NCBI RefSeq assembly: GCF_030378065.1
Contig: NZ_JAUCGJ010000033.1
Location: forward strand, 17,931-54,005
Direction: 5' to 3'
Source of the DNA: Candidatus Venteria ishoeyi
GTDB lineage: Bacteria; Pseudomonadota; Gammaproteobacteria; Beggiatoales; Beggiatoaceae
Length of the DNA stretch: 36,075 bases
Shown: in pieces, positions 29,562-36,075 of the stretch
Layout: every line of letters begins with the position of its first letter
How positions within the stretch are numbered: the stretch's first letter is position 1
Position numbers and translations under genes: made by a program
Notes under the pieces: model-generated
The model's database searches: none
What the model saw: the letters and a program-made list of their open reading frames with translations, nothing else
Told to the model about the DNA's origin: nothing

Positions 29562-29567
29562 ATTATA
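29562..29567 (-). promoter_or_regulatory. Possible -10 box for the J-domain-like gene
   Basis: A perfect TATAAT reads on the minus strand in an AT-rich divergent intergenic region, 43 bp before the ATG at 29519. The hexamer at the right spacing upstream (ATAGCC) is a poor -35, so confidence is low. The region also has to hold the promoter of the divergent metal-resistance operon. Confidence 0.3.
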
Positions 29568-29614
29568 TTGTAATGAATGCAGATGGCTATCATTTTCGTG
29601 TAATATAGCGCAAT

Positions 29615-29980
29615 ATGAAAATGACTTTCATTTCCAACAAAGCGACGCTGGTTTATCTGATACTGTGGGCATTTTTGCTACAAAGTATTGCCAGCGCCTG
29701 CTTGTCGTATCAAGCTGTTGAAAGATTTGATTCGCAGCATGTGCATACGCCAAGTCAGTTGTTACATGATAAAAATATAGATTTGCAGCAGGCAACGCAT
29801 GAACATGAGTGCCTGGATTGTGGCTTTTGTTATGCTTCGCATTTATATGGCAATTTAACTGCCAGCGATTTGTTATTGTCTATTGATAGTCGCACGCAAC
29901 AACTTATGCATTATCAGCCACAGCTTTTCAGTATTGTTTTAGCCCCTCCGCAACGTCCTCCCCGCGTATCAAAAACCTGA
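29615..29980 (+). CDS. Small secreted CzcI-like protein
   Basis: The product is 121 residues with a signal peptide (TM-like segment at about 11-28, cleavage near IASACLS). It contains a His/Cys cluster, HEHECLDCGFCYASH, at about 73-87 that could bind metal. Small periplasmic proteins of this sort (CzcI and relatives) commonly precede czcCBA operons, and this one lies 65 bp upstream of czcB on the same strand. A second ATG at 29621 is an alternative start; neither has a convincing ribosome-binding site. The identification is by position and composition. Confidence 0.68.
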   Translation: MKMTFISNKATLVYLILWAFLLQSIASACLSYQAVERFDSQHVHTPSQLLHDKNIDLQQATHEHECLDCGFCYASHLYGNLTASDLLLSIDSRTQQLMHYQPQLFSIVLAPPQRPPRVSKT

Positions 29981-30045
29981 TTTAACTTTTTCAGCGGCAC
30001 AATTGCCGACCGTTATTTTAATAACTGAAAAACGCAGGAGTACTG

Positions 30046-31356
30046 ATGCGTCCTTTTATCCTATTGTTTTGTTTAGGGCTAAGCCCCTTATTATTGGCTG
30101 AATCACAGCCAGCTAATCCACCCGCACAAACTTCCAGCGACCCTGCTGCGCACAAAGACCACAAAGACCACAAAGACCACAAAGACCACAAAGACCATGA
30201 AGACCATGAAGACCATGAAGACCATGAAGACCATGAAGACCATGAAGACCATGAAGACCATGAAGACCATGATGATGCAGGTTTAAGCTTATTAAATGCC
30301 CAACAACGCGCAGAATTAGGTATTGAATACCAACAAGCCCAGGCTGGCATGTTGTCTCAGTATTTAGAACTCAATGGAGAAACCCGCTTAAACATGCACA
30401 AAACCTTACACGTTATTCCCCCGGTTTCCGGTTTGGTGCGTGAGGTTTATAAACGCCTGGGCGACAAGGTGAAAACGGGTGACGTGTTAGCCTTATTGGA
30501 AAGCCGGGAATTGGCGGATGCCAAATCAGATTATCTGGCAAGCAGGGCGCAACTGGCATTAGTCCAGGATGATTTTCAGCGTAAAAAACAATTAGTGAAA
30601 AAACAAGCCATCGCTGAACAACAATTATTTGCCATCAAACAAAGTCTGGCGGAAATCCGGGTACGTCATCAAAGCGCAAAACGCAAACTGTATGCTTTAG
30701 GCTTGAGCAAAAAAAATTTACACTCCCTGAATAAACAAACAGATCGGCAATTAACCCATTATCCCTTGCTTGCCCCCGGCAATGGCATCATTGTGGAAAA
30801 ACATATCACTTTAGGCGAGGTGTTTAAGGATGAGTCACGCAGCGATGTTTCCCGCACCTTTGTGATTTCTGATTTATCACAGCTCTGGGTGGATTTCAGC
30901 GTCTACCCACAAGACTTGCCGCAATTAAAACCTGGACAGACGCTGTTGCTGACGGCAGAGAATGGTTTACCAGCCAGTCGCGCAGAGATCATCTATATTT
31001 CCCCCTTAATTGATCGCAAAACCCGCACGGCATTGGTGCGAGCGCGTTTACCTAATCCTCAGGGACGCTGGCAGGCAGGCTTGTTTGTCACGGGACAGGT
31101 GGCAACCCGGCAGATTGAAGCCAATGTGCTTGTGCCTTTAAGTGCTTTGATTAAGCTGGGGCAAACCGAGGCGGTTTTTGTTGTGGAAGCTGGGCATTAT
31201 GAATTACGTGAAGTGACGACCGGTTTTCGGGATCAAAAACAGGTGGCAATCAGCACGGGCTTAAAAAATGGCGAGACCTATGTCAGCCAGGGTGGTTTTA
31301 TCCTTAAAGCAGAGTCGGACAAGGCATCTTTTGCCCATGCCGGACACGCACATTAG
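30046..31356 (+). CDS. czcB: Periplasmic adaptor (membrane fusion) protein, CzcB type
   Basis: This 436-residue adaptor would link the inner-membrane pump to an outer-membrane channel for metal export. A signal peptide covers residues 1-18 (ends LLLAES). A metal-binding-like run of 14 His-Lys/Glu/Asp-Asp triplets fills about 36-77. The barrel-sandwich hybrid follows (VPPVSGLVREVYKRLGDKVK is approximated by IPPVSGLVREVYKRLGDKV), then the helical hairpin at about 170-235 (LALVQDDFQRKKQLVKKQAI) and beta-barrel regions to the end. A His pair HAGHAH closes the protein. AGGAG lies six bases before the ATG. The pump gene follows after 12 bp. No czcC is present in the window. Confidence 0.88.
   Translation: MRPFILLFCLGLSPLLLAESQPANPPAQTSSDPAAHKDHKDHKDHKDHKDHEDHEDHEDHEDHEDHEDHEDHEDHDDAGLSLLNAQQRAELGIEYQQAQAGMLSQYLELNGETRLNMHKTLHVIPPVSGLVREVYKRLGDKVKTGDVLALLESRELADAKSDYLASRAQLALVQDDFQRKKQLVKKQAIAEQQLFAIKQSLAEIRVRHQSAKRKLYALGLSKKNLHSLNKQTDRQLTHYPLLAPGNGIIVEKHITLGEVFKDESRSDVSRTFVISDLSQLWVDFSVYPQDLPQLKPGQTLLLTAENGLPASRAEIIYISPLIDRKTRTALVRARLPNPQGRWQAGLFVTGQVATRQIEANVLVPLSALIKLGQTEAVFVVEAGHYELREVTTGFRDQKQVAISTGLKNGETYVSQGGFILKAESDKASFAHAGHAH
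30151..30276 (+). repeat. 9-bp coding tandem repeat, 14 units (His-x-Asp)
   Basis: The array consists of five cacaaagac units, eight catgaagac units and one catgatgat unit. Each unit encodes His-Lys-Asp, His-Glu-Asp or His-Asp-Asp. The change from Lys to Glu is a clean block switch, showing stepwise expansion of two unit types. Confidence 0.97.
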
Positions 31357-31368
31357 GAGCCAACAAAC

Positions 31369-34300
31369 ATGATCACCTTAATTTTACGCTATCGCCTGTT
31401 GGTCTTGAGCCTGGGCCTATTATTCATGGCTGCCGGTTGGTATGCCTATCAACAATTACCCCTGGATGCCTTTCCTGATGTTTCGCCGAATCTGGTACAG
31501 GTGTTTACTGTCACCGATGGTCTGGCTCCAGAAGAAATTGAAAAGTATGTGACTTATCCTTTGGAAACTGCGATGAACGGCTTACCGGGGGTGAGTAAAA
31601 TCCGTTCAGTCTCCAATTTTGGTTTGTCCGTGGTGAATGTGTATTTTGACGATGGGGTGAACCTGTATTTTGCCCGGCAACTGGTCAATGAACGCTTGCA
31701 AGAAGCCCGTGAACGTATCCCGGAAAGCTTTGGCACGCCAGAACTTGGGCCTATTGCCACAGGCATGGGACTGGTATTGTTTTATTATCTGGCGGATCAC
31801 AGCGGTCAACGGGAACTCATTGAACTGCGCAGCCTGCATGATCGTTTAATCAAATATCCCCTGCAAACCGTACCCGGTGTCACGGAAGTGCTGGGCATAG
31901 GCGGGCATGTCAAACAATATCAGGTCATTGTCAATCCTCAGGCTTTATTACGCTACCAGTTACGCTTGCCAGCATTGCTGGAAAAAATTGCCGCTAATAA
32001 TCTCAATGTTGGCGCGCAGTTTATTGAACGTAATGACGAAGAACTGGTGATACGTGCCATTGGTTTGGTGGAAGGGGTGAAAGATTTACGCCGTATCGTG
32101 GTTGCCACGGAAAACGGCACCCCGGTGTATTTACATCAGGTGGCAGATATTCGCATCGGTGGAGAAATCCGGCGCGGCCTGCAATCCCGCAATGGCAGCG
32201 AGGAAGTGGTGGCGGGCATGGTGGTCAAGTTATTTGGCAGCAATGCCTCTACGGTGATTGCCAGTGTTGAAAATAAAATTGCAAAGCTGAATCAAAGCCT
32301 GCCGGAAGGTTTGGAAATCATTCCTTATTATGAACAAAAATCCTTAGTGGAAGCCAGCGTCAATACTGTCACCCAGGCTTTATTACAGGGTTTACTCTTG
32401 ATTTTGCTGGTGTTGGTGCTGTTTCTTGGTAGTCTGCGCGGTGCCCTGGTGGTTGCCCTTGCCCTGCCGTTTTCCTTATTGTTCGCCTTACTGGGCATGT
32501 ATTATTTTGATTTATCAATTAATTTGATGTCTTTTGGCGGTTTAGCCATAGCCATAGGCATGTTGGTTGATAGCAGTATCGTCATGGTGGAAAACATCAA
32601 CCGCCATTTGCGTAAAAATATTGTTTTATCGCGTAAAGAAGCCGTGTTGCACGCAGCGCGTGAAGTGCTGAAACCGATTATTTTTGCCCTGTTGATTATC
32701 ATTTTGGTATTTTTACCGCTGCTCACCTTACAAGGCGTGGAAGGCAAAACCTTTCGTCCTTTGGCTTATAGCGTGGCCCTGGCTCTGGCGGGTGCTTTGG
32801 TTTTCACCTTATTCCTGTTGCCGGGATTAAGCAGCCTGCTTATGAAACGCCCCAAAAAAATTGGTGAAAGCTGGCTGATACGTGGTTTATTACACGCCTA
32901 TCGCCCAATTGCCGCGCTTTTTATCCATTGGCGCAGTCTGGCCTTGATGCTTGCCATGAGCCTGCTGATAGTCGGGGCCTTGATTTTCCCGCGTTTAGGC
33001 GCGGAATTCACTCCCACCTTACAGGAAGGCACGCTGATGATTCGCCTCACCATGGCTCCTTCCATTTCCCTGCCTGCCAGTAAACGACTGACCCAGGTGG
33101 TTGAACGTCGTTTGCTGAAAATTCAGGAAATTCGGGAAGTGGTCAGCCGCATCGGGCGTGGCGAAGTAGGGGCGCACGCCGACCCGGTCAATAGCGCGGA
33201 AATGTATGTGTTGCTGCATCCACGCGAACAATGGCGCGTGTCACGGCAAACTGAACTACAAAACCTGATACGCCAGGAACTCGGTGAAGTCACCGGAGTG
33301 ATGCTCAATTTCACCCAGCCCATTGCCGCTACCATTGACGAATTATTGGAAGGTGTGCGCGCGCAACTGGCGGTTAAATTATTTGGTGATGATTTAGCCG
33401 TATTAAAAACCCAGGCCGACAGCATTGCCGCAGTATTACAGGAAGTACCGGGGGCGGCGGATGTGCAGGTCGATCAAGTGATTGGCGCGCCGCAACTGCT
33501 GATAAAAATCAAACGTGATGCGGTGGCGCGTTATGGGTTTAATATTGCCGATGTACAACAAGTTGTGCAGGCAGCGGTGGGTGGTGCTGTGGCTGGACAG
33601 GTGTTTGAAGGCACGCTGAGCTATGATATTTTACTGCGTTACCCGGCTGGCGAGCGTTCCGATGCCGGAGCCATCGGGCGTATTGCCGTCAGCGCTGAAA
33701 ATGGTTTGCGCGTACCCTTATCGCAACTGACCGACATCCAGGAAATCATCGGCCCACGCCAGATAACCCGGGAAAATACCCAGCGTTTTATCACCATACA
33801 ATGTAACGTCACCGGGCGCGACATTGGCTCTTTTGTAAAGCAGGCGCAGCAAAGCATCGCCCGGCAGGTATCACTGCCGCCGGGTTATTTAGTGACCTGG
33901 GGCGGACAATACCGTTTGCAACAGGAAGCCAACCAACGTCTGCTGTGGGTGATTCCCATCACCTTATTGCTGGTATTTTTGCTGTTATATACCCACTTCA
34001 ATCGACTCAGTGACACCATACTGATTTTATTGAATATTCCATTGGCCTTAGCGGGGGGCGTTGTGGCCCTATGGCTGGCGGAGGAAAATCTATCCGTCCC
34101 CGCCTCGGTTGGTTTTATCGCCTTATTTGGTATAGCCCTGGGCAATGGCATGGTACTCATCAGCAGTATGCGCGATCATCTTGGACAGGGACTTGCCGTC
34201 AAGGTCGCCGCGCTGGAAGCCGCCTGTCTGCGCTTGCGCCCGGTATTAATGACAGCACTGACCACAGCCTTAGGTTTATTGCCTTTGTTATACGCTGACG

Positions 34301-34446
34301 GTACGGGCAGTGAAGTACAGCGGCCTTTGGCATTGGTGGTGATGGGGGGATTGGTCAGCTCAACCCTGGTGACATTGTTGATTATTCCCAGTTTGTATAG
34401 CTTTTTGGGCACAAGACTTCGGGCAGTAACGGGTAAAAATAAATAA
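31369..34446 (+). CDS. czcA: Heavy-metal RND efflux pump, CzcA/CusA family
   Basis: This 1025-residue proton-driven inner-membrane pump exports metal ions. It has the HME-RND opening (LPLDAFPDVSPNLVQVF; TYPLETAMNGLPGVSKIRS), two large periplasmic loops, and 12 predicted membrane segments. The TM4 motif is GLAIAIGMLVDSSIVMVEN, with D401 and E408 but Ala 395 where Zn/Co/Cd-type CzcA has its first Asp. This is closer to the pattern in CusA, so substrate could be monovalent metal. AGGAG precedes the ATG. It is the last gene of the operon. The symbol is a family label and does not imply a proven Zn substrate. Confidence 0.88.
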   Translation: MITLILRYRLLVLSLGLLFMAAGWYAYQQLPLDAFPDVSPNLVQVFTVTDGLAPEEIEKYVTYPLETAMNGLPGVSKIRSVSNFGLSVVNVYFDDGVNLYFARQLVNERLQEARERIPESFGTPELGPIATGMGLVLFYYLADHSGQRELIELRSLHDRLIKYPLQTVPGVTEVLGIGGHVKQYQVIVNPQALLRYQLRLPALLEKIAANNLNVGAQFIERNDEELVIRAIGLVEGVKDLRRIVVATENGTPVYLHQVADIRIGGEIRRGLQSRNGSEEVVAGMVVKLFGSNASTVIASVENKIAKLNQSLPEGLEIIPYYEQKSLVEASVNTVTQALLQGLLLILLVLVLFLGSLRGALVVALALPFSLLFALLGMYYFDLSINLMSFGGLAIAIGMLVDSSIVMVENINRHLRKNIVLSRKEAVLHAAREVLKPIIFALLIIILVFLPLLTLQGVEGKTFRPLAYSVALALAGALVFTLFLLPGLSSLLMKRPKKIGESWLIRGLLHAYRPIAALFIHWRSLALMLAMSLLIVGALIFPRLGAEFTPTLQEGTLMIRLTMAPSISLPASKRLTQVVERRLLKIQEIREVVSRIGRGEVGAHADPVNSAEMYVLLHPREQWRVSRQTELQNLIRQELGEVTGVMLNFTQPIAATIDELLEGVRAQLAVKLFGDDLAVLKTQADSIAAVLQEVPGAADVQVDQVIGAPQLLIKIKRDAVARYGFNIADVQQVVQAAVGGAVAGQVFEGTLSYDILLRYPAGERSDAGAIGRIAVSAENGLRVPLSQLTDIQEIIGPRQITRENTQRFITIQCNVTGRDIGSFVKQAQQSIARQVSLPPGYLVTWGGQYRLQQEANQRLLWVIPITLLLVFLLLYTHFNRLSDTILILLNIPLALAGGVVALWLAEENLSVPASVGFIALFGIALGNGMVLISSMRDHLGQGLAVKVAALEAACLRLRPVLMTALTTALGLLPLLYADGTGSEVQRPLALVVMGGLVSSTLVTLLIIPSLYSFLGTRLRAVTGKNK

Positions 34447-34510
34447 TAACTTCAGGACTGCCAGTCCTACGCTCAAAGTTATTATGTAAAATTAGTGTTC
34501 GCTGTACAGC
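34441..34510. repeat. Hairpin repeat after the RND pump, partial copy of the 26232 element core
   Basis: The arms ataataactt and aagttattat (perfect, 10 bp) enclose a second hairpin aggact-gcc-agtcct. The whole stretch to 34510 is the reverse complement of about 26271-26350, less one arm of the internal stem. It begins within a few bases of the pump's stop codon and could terminate the operon, though no T-run follows. Confidence 0.8.
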
Positions 34511-34604
34511 GCCCCTTTAATTCCATGATCGAACTTCTTCAAGTTTGGTGAATATCGATGAGGATAGCTTGTTGAGGGAACACGGTTATTATTTATCAGT
34601 AGTC

Positions 34605-35054
34605 TTATGAACCAACAATTAATTTAACAATTTTTGGTACGATCTTAGCGGCAGTGGGAAGTACGCCCATAATCGCTTTTGCCGCTTCCAATAAACCAGT
34701 TGATGTTACTTTTAGTAAACTTTGTTTGGGTTTATCTTTGGCAGCTTCTTCTAATAAGCTTTCAGTCAGTTCAGAAATTTCTTGCGCTTGCTTCTGTTGT
34801 GTCTTAGAAAGATTTTGTAACTCAGTAGTTAACTGTGCAACTAATTCTTCAAGCTCAGACTTGCTACTATCATTTACATCTAAATTTCCAATATTCTGTG
34901 TGTCGATTTGGATATTAGCATTATCACCAGTATTAGCCACACCAACATTCCCACCACTGATATTAATAGAATTATTACTATTTTTTTGGTGGAAATCACC
35001 TTCTATATTATATTGGCGTCCAACTTTTTGATTGTTTTGAATAAAAGTTGCCAT
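34605..35054 (-). CDS. Unrecognised 149-residue protein
   Basis: I do not recognise a family. Residues 1-55 are rich in Asn, Gly and Gln and predicted as beta strands (VGRQYNIEGDFHQKN, INISGGNVGVANTGDNANI). Residues 62-108 form a probable coiled coil (SELEELVAQLTTELQNLSKT, QKQAQEISELTESLLEE). The C-terminus (110-149) is an amphipathic or hydrophobic helix pair (AAKAIMGVLPTAAKIVPKIV). The layout suggests oligomerisation and membrane contact. AAGGAG lies 7 bases before the ATG. It lies 35 bp downstream of the next minus-strand gene, in AT-rich DNA unlike the rest of the window. Confidence 0.75.
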   Translation of the reverse strand: MATFIQNNQKVGRQYNIEGDFHQKNSNNSINISGGNVGVANTGDNANIQIDTQNIGNLDVNDSSKSELEELVAQLTTELQNLSKTQQKQAQEISELTESLLEEAAKDKPKQSLLKVTSTGLLEAAKAIMGVLPTAAKIVPKIVKLIVGS

Positions 35055-35089
35055 ATCTTGCTCCTTTTTTAAATTATAGGATGGTATTA

Positions 35090-35983
35090 TTAATTTAGAG
35101 AATCTATTAACTTTACCAGCGTTGATTCAGGGTTAACTCTTCTTATTCTATTTAGATATTTATAAAATAGACTTATATTACCTTTTTCAATAGAGAAATT
35201 TGCAAGTCTTATGTATTCATTTTCTATTTTTAATATTCCTTCTCTAGCAGCAGCATTCCCACTATCCATATAATCAACTTTCTTGTAGCAGTCCAGTGCT
35301 GCTCCATTCCTACCTGTAGTCCATTCTTTTTTTAACATATGTTCTTTACATTTTTTTATCAAATTAAATATAATTTGTTTTTTTATTGAGTCATATTTAA
35401 TTTTCTCACTATCTACCTGAGTAGATTTTTCTTTTTCCTCATTTTCTGGTTTCGTTTTTTTAAATTCTGGAATCTCTAAAGCCTTTGGTTTTTTTAATTC
35501 TTCAGGTGTTTTTAATATTCCTAATATAGCAGGTGCATTTATTATGTTTGTATCTTTAAGAACTCCCAACTTGTTAATGCTCTGGCTATCTATCTCTAAT
35601 ATTTCTGAAGTCTCGCCCCCTTTAGGTGATTCCTGACTGCTAGCCTGAAGTTCAATATTTGGGCTAATAAAATTAAAAATTAAGTATATGCTAAATATAA
35701 AATATGGAATAAATATTAACACAAAAATTATAAAAAAATTAAATGTTTTAAATATTTTAATTGAAATTTCGAGCTTGTTTTTTAACTGCTTAATCTCAAG
35801 GTTGTCTGAGTTATTTAGATCATCTAAAAACAGAGAAACTGCTTTATTATTTTTATTACAGTCTTTTAGTATATGTTTTGTAAAGTTTTTATCTTTATTG
35901 AAATCATGTTCAGTAAAGATATTAACTAATTTCAATGCATACTGAAGATATATTAATTTAATATTAAATAGGAAGTCAGTCAA
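35090..35983 (-). CDS. AT-rich single-pass membrane protein, unknown function
   Basis: The product is 297 residues. The N-terminal cytoplasmic region (1-80) is followed by one transmembrane segment (81-106, FNFFIIFVLIFIPYFIFSIY), a low-complexity linker rich in Lys, Glu and Pro, and a C-terminal helical region at about 195-297 that looks TPR-like (EYIRLANFSIEKGNISLFYK, LNRIRRVNPESTLVKLIDSL). I do not recognise a family for the whole. The start is TTG at 35983 with GGAG six bases upstream; it overlaps the end of the preceding reading frame. Codon use is strongly A/T-biased, consistent with recent acquisition. Confidence 0.7.
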   Translation of the reverse strand: MTDFLFNIKLIYLQYALKLVNIFTEHDFNKDKNFTKHILKDCNKNNKAVSLFLDDLNNSDNLEIKQLKNKLEISIKIFKTFNFFIIFVLIFIPYFIFSIYLIFNFISPNIELQASSQESPKGGETSEILEIDSQSINKLGVLKDTNIINAPAILGILKTPEELKKPKALEIPEFKKTKPENEEKEKSTQVDSEKIKYDSIKKQIIFNLIKKCKEHMLKKEWTTGRNGAALDCYKKVDYMDSGNAAAREGILKIENEYIRLANFSIEKGNISLFYKYLNRIRRVNPESTLVKLIDSLN

Positions 35984-36074
35984 TTTTATCTCCAGAATTA
36001 TAACTTGACTTTAATATTTCATATAAAAATATTTTTGAATTTTCTGAAATATCTGAAACTAACGATGTTTTTAA
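35976..36074 (-). CDS. C-terminal end of a gene entering from the right edge
   Basis: A reading frame is open from the window edge and ends at TGA (35976-35978), giving 32 residues ending YNSGDKID. Its stop overlaps the TTG start of the downstream gene by eight bases, the pattern of coupled genes in one operon. Too little is visible to name it. Confidence 0.5.
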   Translation of the reverse strand, partial: LKTSLVSDISENSKIFLYEILKSSYNSGDKID

Positions 36075-36075
36075 T

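Noticed and set aside
29571-29640. Possible metal-regulator operator upstream of the CzcI-like gene
   Set aside because: Short inverted matches (aaatga/tcattt) lie over the start codon, but they are too short and do not match a known Zur, Fur or CueR box convincingly.
1-36075. Search for tRNA and rRNA genes
   Set aside because: No T-loop signature or acceptor pairing consistent with a tRNA and no conserved rRNA sequence was noticed by eye.

Overview
The window looks like chromosome of a moderate-GC gammaproteobacterium. The evidence is a Pil-Chp twitching cluster, a coaE-zapD pair, a long-form speA and an HME-type RND metal pump. The density of palindromic interspersed repeats and of sensor and solute-binding genes would suit the Thiotrichales/Beggiatoaceae, but that placement is an inference. 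No rRNA, tRNA or CRISPR array was seen.

Layout. (1) 1-8568, minus strand: a chemotaxis-like Pil-Chp cluster in the order response regulator, PilH-like receiver, periplasmic-binding lipoprotein, PilI-like CheW, PilJ-like MCP, and the N-terminal 811 residues of a ChpA-like kinase that runs off the left edge. The kinase carries a very acidic tandem array of 47-residue repeats. (2) 8830-10395, minus: zapD and coaE. (3) 10396-11375: about 1 kb without genes, filled with GC-rich palindromes and a perfect 69-bp tandem duplication. (4) 11376-13795, minus: speA coupled to a glycine-zipper lipoprotein. (5) 13936-26022, minus: a five-gene DNA-modification/defence operon transcribed as SNF2 helicase-DUF3883, AAA ATPase, HNH nuclease, DUF1156 methyltransferase, DUF499 ATPase. 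The ATPase-HNH pair resembles Septu PtuA-PtuB. The methyltransferase carries an in-frame insertion of a REP-associated (Y1/HUH) transposase with its own palindromes. (6) 26072-26398: two repeat elements, the second of which supplies the stop codon of a HAMP-GAF sensor that seems to have lost its output domain. (7) 26388-29519, minus: that sensor, a PotD-like binding protein, and a J-domain-like/DUF3817 membrane protein. (8) 29615-34446, plus: a CzcI-like small protein, CzcB with a 14-fold His-Asp repeat, and a CzcA-type pump. (9) 34605-36074, minus: AT-rich genes of unknown function.

Two themes stand out. First, the defence operon combines a modification system with an embedded Septu-like pair and a transposase domesticated or tolerated inside the methyltransferase. 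Second, a family of palindromic elements about 166-168 bp long sits against gene 3' ends, and in one case has rewritten a protein C-terminus.
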